From positions 4,104,482-4,168,481 of the forward strand of contig JAPWDM010000017.1 in assembly GCA_035578155.1 (NCBI GenBank): a stretch of 64,000 nucleotides of DNA. Reading direction: 5' to 3'. This stretch comes from Brachynemurus nebulosus. Lineage: Eukaryota > Arthropoda > Insecta > Neuroptera > Myrmeleontidae. Below are positions 39,268 to 50,579 of this stretch, piece after piece. A program made the position numbers and the translations under genes. Below the pieces are notes generated by a model that was not told the DNA's origin, made no database searches, and worked only from the letters and a program-made list of their open reading frames with translations. Position 1 is the stretch's first letter; each line of letters opens with the position of its first letter.

Positions 39268-40415
39268 ACAAGGATAGTGTACAGCCTTGGGGTCGGCGAT
39301 TTGGCTGAAATTTTTTTTGGTGATAGAGTACACTTAATATGTTAATATATTAAAATAATAGCGCGCACTACTCAGAAAAACTTGTAAAAAAAATAATTAA
39401 AAAATTTCAACGCAGCTGGTGTGGTTAAAATACTTGAAAAGGAATATTGTACATAACAGTCCTATTGGTCTAGTGCAATTGGCGTTAGACTGGTAGCACA
39501 ATGGTCATGTGTTCGCAACCGACTCTGTTCAACAAAACTTTTTTGTTAATTTTTTTTTTTAATATTAATGAATGTCTTCTTTATTTATAATCTTATTTAA
39601 AATATGTATTTGTAACAAATTTTTAAATAGGTAAATCTGTAAATAGGTAGGATAAAATAAAATTAATTATAAAACTTTTAAAGTAACATTTATTTAATTG
39701 TAAATTATTATTATACTTTACACACAAGACCCAGAGTGATAGTCAAAAACATACAAAACAATAATTTTGTCTGATATGCGTCAAAATTATTTCATGAAAG
39801 GAACATTTTCATGAACGTGAATCAAGTATGTTTTTCACTAGATGTCTTACAGACACCCTGTAATTGTAAAAGACATGCATTCATATGCTGTGTAAATTGT
39901 AATAAAAATTATTGTTTTGTATGTTTTTATGGCAACTATCACTCTGGGTCTTGTGTGTAGAGAATAATAATATAATTTACAATTAAATAAATGTTACGTT
40001 AAAAGTTTTATATTTTATTTTATTTTATCTTACCTATTTACTGATTTACCTATTTAAAGATTTGTTACAAATACATATTTTAAATAAAATGTTTTATAAA
40101 TAAAGAAGACATTTGTTAATATAAAAAAAAAATTAACACAAAAAAGTTCGTTGAACAGAGTCGGTTGCGAACGCATAACCATTCTGTTACCAGTCTAACG
40201 CCAACTGCACTAGACCAACAGGACTGTTATGTACAACCTTTCTTTTCAAGTATATTAACTACACCAGCTGCATTGAAATTTTTTAATTATTTTTTTTACA
40301 AGTTTTTCTGAGTAGTGCGCGTTATTATTTTAATATATTAACATATTAAGTGTACTCTATCACCAAAAAAAATTTCAACCAAATCGCCGACCCGAAGGCT
40401 GTGCACTCTCCTTGT
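39268..40415. repeat. 1.15-kb palindrome with ~500-bp arms
   Basis: Left arm 39268-39768 and right arm about 39906-40415 are inverted copies with few differences, around a ~140-bp loop. The ends read ACAAGGATAGTGTACAGCC and the complement of ACAAGGAGAGTGCACAGCC. Each arm holds a tRNA-like segment with TAGTGCAATTGG (39471-39482; TAGTGCAGTTGG in the other arm), and GTTCGCAACC (39511-39520). A transcript would fold into a long dsRNA hairpin. No protein is encoded and no target duplication was seen. Confidence 0.88.
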
Positions 40416-40965
<550 letters not shown>

Positions 40966-41459
40966 TAGACAATTCGATTTTTACATGGTTAAAAAGCCAA
41001 AAAAAAAAAAATTATGAAGAAAATATTCTTATAATTTTCTTTCTATTTTAAGTATTTTTCGAGAAAATGTAAATTTTCACTTTTATATTAGTTTTCTTTC
41101 TTTGTTAGTCTAATAAGTAATTTATATTTATATTTAAGTTCTTTATGAAGTATAAAAATAAAAATATTTCATTTTTTTATTAAAGAATTTTGTGAGAACA
41201 ACTGAAGTCTATTCACATACATGTGTTATAACACACATACATGTATAGAGTTTTGTGTCTCATTTATTGCATTATAATTAACATGGTTCTGTCTCAAGTT
41301 GAAAAATGAAAGTTAAATAGATTTTCTAAACTAATGTAATGAAGAATTTTTTTTTATTGAATTTTTAAATAAACAAGAAACTGAAGATTATGTTATGATA
41401 TAATATTATTAAATATGAAACAAAACAACATAATATGTACAATGTACATATGTATGCAC
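40966..41459. other. No gene recognised
   Basis: AT-rich spacer with no supported feature. Confidence 0.5.
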
Positions 41460-41933
41460 GGAATAGTATATTGTGCAATAAGTGCGGGAAATTGTCGATT
41501 GCCCACGAAAGCGAAGTTGAGCGCACGAACGTAGTGAGTGCGCTCATTCGCTTGAGTAGGACAATCGACAATCCCGCACGAGTTGCACATCCTATTTTTT
41601 ATTACGAATTTCACATACTTTTTTCTATTATTATCACAATTTTTGACATTTTTATTACTATTTAAAATAATATTTTTAAGTGTTCGTCATTTTTTTCTGA
41701 ATTAATTATCGTTTAAATTACTTTGTTGGTGGTTTCTATAGAAATAATTATGAAATATTTATTAAATGAAAAATTAAGAGGCGGCTTTGCGTGTTTTATT
41801 GTCAATTTGCGTGTGGAAAGTTACTTCCCACACGCAAAAAAGTATGCGGGAAGAGTACAGTGGGCAAACAGCTATTTTGCGTACAGAAATGTGTGCGCCA
41901 AGTTAGTACTTCTCCCGCATGAGTAATAAAAAA
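41460..41933. mobile_element. Hairpin MITE, copy 2
   Basis: Very similar to 14340-14812. The first hairpin spans about 41462-41596 and has a slightly longer loop (GTGCGCTCATTCGCTTGAG inserted). The second hairpin, about 41806-41839, has one mismatch. Flanking sequences differ from copy 1, so the boundaries shared by the two copies define the element. Confidence 0.75.
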
Positions 41934-41936
41934 ATA

Positions 41937-42985
41937 TTTTGAATCGATTTTGAAAATTTTTTCACTAATAATTATTAATGTTAAAAAATTAAACAATTTT
42001 AAATGGATTTAAGGTATTTTATGTGAGGTCAAGGTTTTCGGGACCTAAAAAGGCCAAAAATTAATTAACCAATCGATTTTAAAAATTTTTTCACAGTTAA
42101 TAAGTTAAAGTATTTAAATTAATTATTTAAATGGTGTCCGCAAGGAGCTTACGGACTGCCATAAGTTATATGAGATCCCTAGAACCCTTTTCTTACTGTT
42201 AGAGTACTAGAGTTGTATGAGTTTCGCCAGGGTTTACTGATCCCATATTTGTAAAAAATAAACTAAACGAACAAATCTTAAAAATTTTTTCACTCTTACA
42301 GAGCTAAACTATTTTAGATAAATATAAATTACGTTATGTAAGGTCCGCCAGGGTCCACACAACCCAAAAGTGTCAAAAATAAACTAACTGACCGATTTTG
42401 AAAATTTTTTCACTGTTACAGAGCTAAACTATTTTAGATAAATATAGATTACGTTATGTAAGGTCTGCCAGGGTCCATAGGATCCAAAAGTATCAAAACT
42501 AAACTAACCGACCGATTCTGAAAATTTTTTCACTGTTGGAGAGCTAAGCTATTTTAGATGGAGTTACATTACGTTACTTAGGATCCGCCAGGGTCCATGG
42601 GACCCAAAAGTGGTAAAAATAAACTAACCGACCGATTTTGAAAATTTGTTCACTGTTACAGAGCTAAACTATTTTAGATAGATATAGATTACAATATGTA
42701 AGGTCCGCCAGGGTCCATAGGACCCAAAAGTGTCAAAAATAAACTAACTGACCGATTTTGAAAATTTTTTCACTGTTACAGAGCTAAACTATTTTAGATA
42801 AATATAGATTACGTTATGTAAGGTCTGACAGTGTCAGTGGGACCTAAAAGTGTCAAAAATAAGATATCTGACCGATTTTGAAAATTTTTTTACTATTACC
42901 GAGGTAAACTATTTTAGATAGGTACAGGTTGTGTTATCTGAAATCCACAACTGTCCTGCGGATGCAAATGCGGCATAGAATGCTA
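41937..42985 (+). repeat. 120-bp tandem repeat array, locus 2
   Basis: GAGCTAAACT or a variant falls at 42301, 42421, 42541, 42661, 42781 and 42901: a strict 120-bp period without indels. Earlier units back to 41937 are more diverged. Every unit has stops in all frames, so it is non-coding. Units contain GTCCGCCAGGGTCCA. Confidence 0.9.
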
Positions 42986-42999
42986 CACAACGGATTTTG

Positions 43000-43003
<4 letters not shown>

Positions 43004-43062
<59 letters not shown>
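43004..43062. repeat. (TA)n microsatellite
   Basis: 59 bp of TA directly following the 120-bp array, as at locus 1. Confidence 0.95.
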
Positions 43063-43064
<2 letters not shown>

Positions 43065-43774
43065 CATAGAGTCCGCCTAGAATATACGGTCGAGGTGATT
43101 TTTTAATGAGGTCCACCGGGATCTTGCAGATCCGAAAACGCCAGTAATAAGCTACCGAACCGATTCTAAAAAATTTCTCACTGCTACAGAAGAAAATTAT
43201 TTTAGATGGATACAACTATGCTGCACAAAATCCGTTCATTCTTTATGAAGCTTCAAAGCTGCAAAACCGCAAACGCCAACCTATTGCTCTCTAAAAGCAA
43301 AACGACTAAAAGACTGAAAAGACCAACAGTGATTCTATAACTATTATTTCCTTCAAAGAACACTATGTATATTTAAATTAACATTAACAAACTTCTTACA
43401 TAATCCTATTTTTAAAAATATGTACACATTTAATATTTAAGTGATTTGATTAATTAAGAATATTTATTATATCATTAATAATATTACATCATAATTAATT
43501 AGATAGGATTTGATCCATTAGAGATTGATCATAGACACTCATAATACCATACTAACAATACTATGTATAACATTGTAATATGTTGAACTAGTAAAAATAT
43601 TAAATAAAAAAAAAAAAATCCGTTCGGGTTCTTGGGTCCCCAAAAATACCAAAACTAATTACCCAGCCGATTTTAAAAATTCTTTTCTCTTAGAAGGCTA
43701 AACTATTTTAAATAGGTACAGGTCTTAGATTTTAGATAGGTCATCATGTTATGCAGATGCTGCGACAGGGGTAT
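43063..43774 (+). repeat. 3' part of the 120-bp-repeat element, locus 2
   Basis: Block around 43087-43210 matches 29946-30060, and 43618-43774 matches 30085-30230, ending in ATGTTATGCAGATGCTGCG. About 43215-43615 has no counterpart at locus 1 and is probably a separate insertion or a deletion there. Confidence 0.6.
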
Positions 43775-46700
43775 CATAAAAATCCATTTGTCCTTCGAAG
43801 AAAAATAATTTCCTTTATAAGTTGTTTTTCGAGATGGCAAAATAATTTTCAACAAAATAAGATGACAGATTACTTAAAATCAAATTTTTTTTTCAAAAAC
43901 CTTAATGAACGTTATTCTTTTATTTTACTATCAATAAGTTAGTTGGTTTTGACACAGAAAATGAGAAAAATAAAAATTTTGTGTGCAAATAGTATATTCA
44001 GTAAAATAGGTGTCTAAATATACAGAGCAAGAAATTGGGATCTATCAAGAATTTTCTGGAGACATTTTGAGTCAGACAGAAAAAATATAACAATAAGTTG
44101 AAATAAAAATAGTATGGGCTCCGTCATAAGTTCAAGCCGTCGGGAGCGTATGTAAAAACGTTATGATCTACGACTTTTTTACGCCACCGTCTTTGTTGAT
44201 CACTTCTACACTCGCGTGAATTGAAGCATATTGAAGTTACTCCACTGTGGAACCAATACGACGATACTGGGAGATATTTCCCTAATGTGTGTACCAGGTG
44301 AAACCAACAATATGGATTAACGGTTGACATTACAGAATATTCAGAAACAAACTTCGTATCGCTATACTAGCTTTCTCAACGTGGACAAAAGCTGACGTCA
44401 CAATGACCTAAATTTCTCTCCCACTTCAAACGCACAACATGTTGCTACATAAATCTCATATCTATGTACACGGGATGTACGCTTGTGTGTGTCATACGTC
44501 ACACTCTATCTGTGGAAAGGGGGACTGCACTGTATGCTTATGCCAGTGGTTCGGTGCCTGCATATTTTATATATGTATTCGCTTATTGTTGGGAAGTAGT
44601 TGATAATAATGACAAGCAATCCATGTTTACACCGCTACAGTTGCTGCATAACTAATCAGCTTAAGCGGTATCTGACACACTCAGACACACTGCTCTCCAC
44701 AGTTTTTTAAACATACGCTTAGGGGTCTGTTGACACCTTTTGACTGATGCTGTACCAATGGTTCCGTTACGTGGTGTGGATACTGGTACGTTGAAAACTT
44801 AATTTCCGGAAAATTGTGTACCCCTTGTCACATACGTGGTGGTTAATACGTTGTTTACAGACGTATGAACCACTTTGTAACACCTACGGTGTTTTAGGAT
44901 ATGTGCACCAGGTGGTTCTGGAGGCAGTTGGTATAACGCTCCAAATGAAAGCGTACTCGAAAGTATCAGCACTACGATTTCAGGTAGACGGTGTTATTCT
45001 ACGGCGAAGTCGGGTATTAGGGAGTTCAGTGGTAGAATGTTTTTCGGGTTCTTGTATTGCTCAATAGGAAAAAATATGAGGCACAGTCTGTCTCATATCA
45101 TCTCATATCTGTCTCATACAATCTTGATACCATGGAGATCGCGTTTTCAATAGAAAGATACAACTTCTACATTAATATTTATGAATGTATGATAATATCG
45201 TCACAACTGGTATTGCGTAACGTGTACCTAGTTGAATTTGATTAGTTTGCTACTCCCATTGCTCTCATAACCAATCGGTGCTTAAACTTTAGGAATTTTT
45301 TGTGTTTACCTTTATTCATATTTTCTTCTGATACTGCTTTCCGAGCAGATTTCTGCTTCACATTTCATAATATTCTTGCACTATTTTAATTTTTCAGCTT
45401 TGAAAATTAATAAAATGTTGGCTATTTTGTTGGTAGATTATTGTAAAAATTTCCTGTTTTTTGACAGTGTTAAAGTATAATAACAAAAAACTGTTCTATG
45501 TATAAGTTACTCAACATTTATTGTTGGAAATCAATCAAAAATAAAAATTGATCAATTTCAAAAATGTTATTTTTTCTTTTTAGGATTTCGCAGAAAATCT
45601 TGCTACGAAATACCTTATAATTTTGCGTTTTCTGTCACAGACATGCGCATTTGTATTTAAATAAGACAAATTTAAAGGCAAAACTTAAAAAAATTGCAAA
45701 TTATTCAATAACTGCACAAACTGTCATCAATTTATTAAAAATTAGTTCGGTTTTTTTTTTATTTTATAGCAATTATTTTTTATTATTATTAACAAAATAA
45801 CAAAAAAAAATATATGGCACCAATGCACAACCAATGTTTGCTTGTGATATCGAATTAACAAGGAAATTGCAATAAAAAATGCGTTTTTCTCTTTCTTTTT
45901 CTATTTTATAGAAGCATGTATATATTTATCTCTTTCTTTCGCTGTTTTTTCTTAAAATTATTAATAATGAGTCAGATTCTAAAAATTGTTATCTTTGTCT
46001 AATAACTTATTTTAATACAGGCAGAGCCATCTTTTACATATTTGTGATAATTATGCAGCAAACTGTGTATGTATGTATGTACCAAAATGTCATTTTATCA
46101 TTTACAATTTCAAAAGTAAATAAGGTAAGTTGTGATTAAGTGGCAAAAATTATTTTCTGGTGTTTATAATTAATTTGGGTTTTAGTTATTTATTAAATAA
46201 TATTTTTGTCAAACAAATATAATTATTTTGAGCATTCAAATATTGAACATTCAAATTAAATCTTGAAAAGGCGCCAAATTTTGTACTTTTAATTGTAAAT
46301 AATTTGTGGTCTAGGTAAATTAAATTATTTTAAATGGAAAGTGGTTTTAGCTTATTGCACTATTTAACAATTCCGGATTTTTTGAAAATTTTATAAGATT
46401 GTGAAATCAGATTTGGAAAAGTTAATTGAAATATAAGTTAAGAGACTCTGTTATTGACCATGGCCTAGTTTCCGACCTTTTTAACTTTTTTATAAATTAA
46501 TAAAAAAAACTATATTTTAAATAAGAAAAAAAATAAATTCTTAATTTAAAGTAATTTATTCTGTGCCTAATAAATAGAAATTGAAAAAATATAGAATATA
46601 GATTAACTAAATAAAAAAAATTTCGCTAAAACAGGCGAGGTTATAATTCTGTTTAGTGACATATGCATAAAATAGTTGTCTTAGATTAGTTTATTAATAA

Positions 46701-46790
46701 TGAACGTGTGTTCCCAACCGATATATGCTTCTGAATTATATTTAACATAAATAAAAACAAATTTAGAGGGAAAAATAATTTTTTTGCAAT
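43775..46790. other. No gene recognised (3 kb)
   Basis: The part at 44100-45070 is less AT-rich and more complex than its surroundings, but has only short frames without domains. It could be host non-coding or exonic DNA. The remainder to 46790 is AT-rich and unassigned. Confidence 0.45.
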
Positions 46791-47330
46791 TCTAATAAGA
46801 CTAAATAAAGTAGTCAAGTGCGTGTTAGACACGTACCAAGGCAGGGTTTCGTAGTATAGTAGCAAAAATTCGACATAAAATATTTTTTGCATTTACTTAA
46901 AACATTGACGGTCATGAGTTCAAGTTAAACTGACTAACTGTGACACAACGCTGTACCGTGTCAACAATTCTATAATATCGTCCGATTAATATGTTTAGAC
47001 AATTACGTAATAAATAAACTCAACCCTTCAGAGTGACATCATATGAATTTTACACCAATAATTGAATACAAAATTATTAACACTCCTTAAAAAATTTCTT
47101 CTCTATTCAATATTACGAGTTAGAAAAAGATAATATAATAATTTAATCCAACCTAATTAAACCAAAACAATTGAAGTATGAATGATAATTATATGAATTA
47201 TTTACTAAGAGGCGACTTACGTCGTTACCTATTTTTAATAACACTCCAGAAGAAGACGTAATTATAATGAGTTGTCTGCCAAAAGTTGCTCTTAATAAAT
47301 GACATGCGCATCTAGGTATTGGTATAAATA
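46791..47330 (-). repeat. Dispersed repeat with an empty TA target site
   Basis: Inverse-oriented paralogue of 55668-56157 plus 58463-58520. Shared blocks include CTTGACTACTTT/complement, GTAAATGCAAAAA, GGTAACGACGTAAG and AACTCATTATAATTACG. The single TA at 46855-46856 is where the other copy carries the 2.3-kb insertion 56158-58462. Confidence 0.85.
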
Positions 47331-47519
47331 ATGTATCTTAAAAGTACACTGTTAAAATATTTTCAATTTCTTTTTTGTACTGCTGTATTTATTTACAATT
47401 TTGATATAATCAACTTAATTTATTATCTTTATTTTAAATAAGATTTTGTAAGTCAAAGTGTCAATTTTGAGGATGAGTCATTAGTTGTTTTAACGGAAGT
47501 AATTCCCTAAAAATGTCTA

Positions 47520-47860
47520 GAATTGTGTTGCAGGCCCAACAAGAGGGGGTAGTCGGGGTTGCAGCATCGGAAAAGGACTTTTGCTTTGTGAGCGGGCTCA
47601 TAGCTATCGGTAGGAAGGCCGGGAGAATATAAAAGGAGCTTTTTTTGCTCGTCCACGACCTTGATTGTGAGCGTGACTTTGTGAAAATTCAGCTCATAAT
47701 AGCAAATAAATTACTTTGCGAAAATTTTACTTTACTAATATAAATTTATTAGTGTACTTTCGTCTCATGTAATCATTTTCTTCCATAGTGCTGGGAACAA
47801 CTGCATGAGTTAAAAAGGCGCTTACCTAGTGTGGACTCAAATGCACTCAGTAGAATTTCA
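47520..47860 (+). promoter_or_regulatory. Possible LTR or promoter remnant with TATAAAAGG
   Basis: A GC-richer island starting near TGTTGCAGGCCCAAC, with TATAAAAGG at 47628-47636 and AATAAA near 47705. That order (TGT start, TATA box, poly(A) signal) resembles a solo LTR, but I found no second copy, no CA end and no target duplication. A simple promoter is an alternative. Confidence 0.3.
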
Positions 47861-48664
47861 TAAAATAATTTTTGTTTTATTCAAAAATCTTTCCTTCACA
47901 CTTCACACAGGCTTAGGACTGCCAGTTCAATTAAATACTATCAAAATCAAATTTTATTAGTACTTAATATTACTGGCGTGTTTAAAAGATTTCAAGACGG
48001 ACAGACAGACAAAATTAAATTAATACTAACTAGCTGCGACCCGCGGTGTCACACACATAAAATTATCTGAATTATAGGTAAAATTTATAGGTCAATTCAA
48101 TCATATATTCCAAAATTCTGTGCAAAATCAATTATTTATAGCACTTGACCCTGCTCGCCCAATGACTCTAAAATAACTATCTTGATATTTTATTAGCATG
48201 GGTAATTTCCGCACCGTAAGAACTTAGTATGGGTACCTATACCAGCAGTTTTAGAATTGTTTCTATTTTAGGCCCTTCAAGGCACCAAGGCCCCGGAAAA
48301 TCATTTTAACGTCACTTTCATCTTTCGCAGATCTTGGCACAATACAAAATTTTATACAGTAATGGATCTATACTGTGGTGAATTTAGTTCAGTAAATAAA
48401 AATACTTAATTATATAATTTAAAAATTTAATTGAGCAATTAGAATAAAATTTCAACATATTTAAGCAACAAAGTTACAATTTTCTACTGAAAAGTATTTT
48501 GAAATAGCTATTACTTACTCGATTAAGTTATGATGTTAATAAGTGTGCAATGACTAACTTTAGTATTATAATAATTATATTATTCAGTTTTTTTTTGTCC
48601 ACAGTCTTTTTGATGTTATAAAATGATGTTTAGAAAAATGTTATACTTTTATTTTAATATCTAA
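47861..48664. other. No gene; retroposon-like fragment
   Basis: A GACAGACAGACA stretch near 48001 followed by CTAGCTGCGACCCGCGGTG near 48030 resembles the tail and head of insect LINE/SINE copies placed end to end. The remainder is unassigned. Confidence 0.4.
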
Positions 48665-49106
48665 TATTATGTGAAATTTCTAAAAAGTATCCAGATAATT
48701 TACAATGATGACACATACCATGTCGGTGCATATCATAAATGGTCCTCATAATGTCATTTTTTATAACTGAATCGCAGTCGGTAGTTTTGGGACACATTCT
48801 TTTTTGCGTTCCTTAGGCTCAGCTGGTTTTTTGCCACTTGAACTGCTCTTGCAATTGAAGATATACTTAAATCTAATGCTGAAGCTACTCTCTAAAACCG
48901 CGCAATATTGTATTTAATTAAAATGTTAAAATTAATCATGAGTGTTACTTAATAAATTAATATATTTGCAAAAATTTTATATTTACCTCTTGTACGGCAG
49001 TTAAAGGAATCAAAGGACCACCATTTTGCAATTCTAAAGTAAAATATTTTATCAATTTTAAAATCACGGAATTCATTTCCTCATAAATGACTTTAGATTT
49101 CGGCAT
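48665..49106 (-). pseudogene. DNA-transposon protein N-terminus, spliced and frameshifted
   Basis: Exon 1 (49106-48987) encodes 40 residues from MPKSKVIYEEMN to NGGPLIPLTAVQE. A GT donor (GAG|GTAAAT) and an AG acceptor (GTTTTAG|AGAG) define a 95-nt intron at 48986-48892. Exon 2 continues in frame with RVASALDLSISSIARA, a helix-turn-helix-like segment. After two frameshifts, a GKKPAEPKERKKECVPK part and then DSVIKNDIMRTIYDMHRHG follow. From memory of the pattern, such N-termini (NGGPLIP, then a Ser-rich HTH) occur in insect DDE-transposon-derived proteins; the exact family is uncertain. No catalytic domain follows, so it is a fragment. Confidence 0.55.
48892..48986 (-). other. 95-nt GT-AG intron in the transposase fragment
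   Basis: Splicing joins VQE to RVASALDL in frame. Acceptor region GCGGTTTTAG has a weak pyrimidine tract. Predicted only. Confidence 0.5.
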
Positions 49107-49159
49107 TTTAGAAAACGAGATAATATTCGCTAGATAGCAATCACTAGATAACAAAACTC

Positions 49160-50336
49160 TTCAACAAAAATTTGAACAGTGTACTTGATATACTCTTCTT
49201 GTTAGCGAAAACAATCACACCACTGGAAGATTTCAAATACGTACAGTAAGGCTCACACAAATAGTTCAAAATTATAACTGTTTAATTGCAAATAAATTAA
49301 CCAAATGTTTCAATCGTAGTTAAACTTTTTTTTATCAATAACAGCTTATATTTGTTTTCTGACCCACAGCCCGCTATTGCCAGGGATACAAATAATTTTG
49401 ACTACATAAAGGTTAATTATTAAACATGATAGGTACATTTAAAGCACCTAATTTTCGTCAGGTTACTATATTTATTTTTAGGTTTAAAAAAATTTAATAA
49501 AATTTAATAAAATATAACAAAATGGAATTCTGAGATAATCTTTTTATAATACTAAAACTTGACTTCGCTTGGTATAAAATTGTTTGAAAATTTATATCTT
49601 TATTTTAGTTTTTGAAAATATCTTTTCGTATTAGAGGTATACATTTCCAATGCAAATGTAACTCCCCATGCAGGTGATTTTAGTGGATTGTATCATCATT
49701 CTAGAATTTGAATTAACCCATTTCTTTAAACTTTAAATAATTTATTTAGCTATCTTCTACTAAAAGTATTCATTCAAAAAATTCGCCATCAAAAAACATT
49801 ATTAAAGTTAAAAAAGACAAAATATTAATTGGCGAACCGGCTTAAAAACAGCAGGTGGGTCAGATCTGGCCCGCCGACCGTAGTTTTCTGACGTCTGACG
49901 GGTTAGCAAATTAATGTGCTATTAGAGCTTCTACTAACAAAAATGAACAGCAATTAAAAAAAAGTCTGAAATTTAATTTCGTAAATAACAGTTAATCTGA
50001 CCGTAATTCTTTAAGGACATAAAGTTTAATTACTATATAATTATAATAGTATTATAGTAACCCATATATTAAAACCCAGATATTAAAAGCCCACAAACTT
50101 AAATATGGCATGTTCATATTATTCTAGTGGTTTTGACAAAGAGACTAATTATTTACAAATTTTATAATACGCGAAAGGTTAAACTTATGATTAAACAGAT
50201 GCGTATGATATAATAAGACCAATAAAACCCGCAAAATATTAAATTTATATCCAAAAAACCTTTAAAAAACAATCAATAAATTCCAAGTACATAATATATT
50301 TATTACTTATAGTGAAAACAACGACAACTGAAAATA
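49160..50336. other. No gene recognised
   Basis: AT-rich sequence upstream of the Tigger element; no domain or clear terminal repeats seen. Confidence 0.5.
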
Positions 50337-50363
50337 CAGTAGAACCTGTTTAAGTTGGACACC
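50337..50363. repeat. Tigger left terminal inverted repeat
   Basis: 27 bp starting CAGTAGAACC. The segment 50345-50361 also pairs with 50382-50398 (16 of 17), so the left end can fold into its own hairpin. Confidence 0.9.
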
Positions 50364-50579
50364 CGCGGTGCAATCAAAAACTGTCCAACATAAACAGGTG
50401 TCCAACATATGCAAAATACCAAAATCATCTACGCTTAGTAATTTTAAGGTTAACACTAATTTAGAATATAATGCAAAATTAATTATTTTTAAAGTAATAC
50501 ATATACACACATCTACGTATCAATATTTATTGAAATAAACTATCGAATAACAATCGTAATACATACATATTATAGATAT

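Noticed and set aside
39460..39530. Possible functional tRNA gene
   Set aside because: A- and B-box-like sequences are present but acceptor, anticodon and T stems do not pair convincingly and the B-box has a key change.
42301..42985. CRISPR-like regular spacing
   Set aside because: The 120-bp units are repeats throughout, with no unique spacers, and the genome is eukaryotic.
44100..45070. Possible host exon in a less AT-rich stretch
   Set aside because: Frames are short and without recognisable domains or convincing splice sites; composition alone is not enough.
47520..47860. Solo LTR of a Gypsy-type element
   Set aside because: Only a TATA box and AATAAA support it; no terminal CA, target duplication or second LTR was found, so it is kept only as a low-confidence regulatory remnant.
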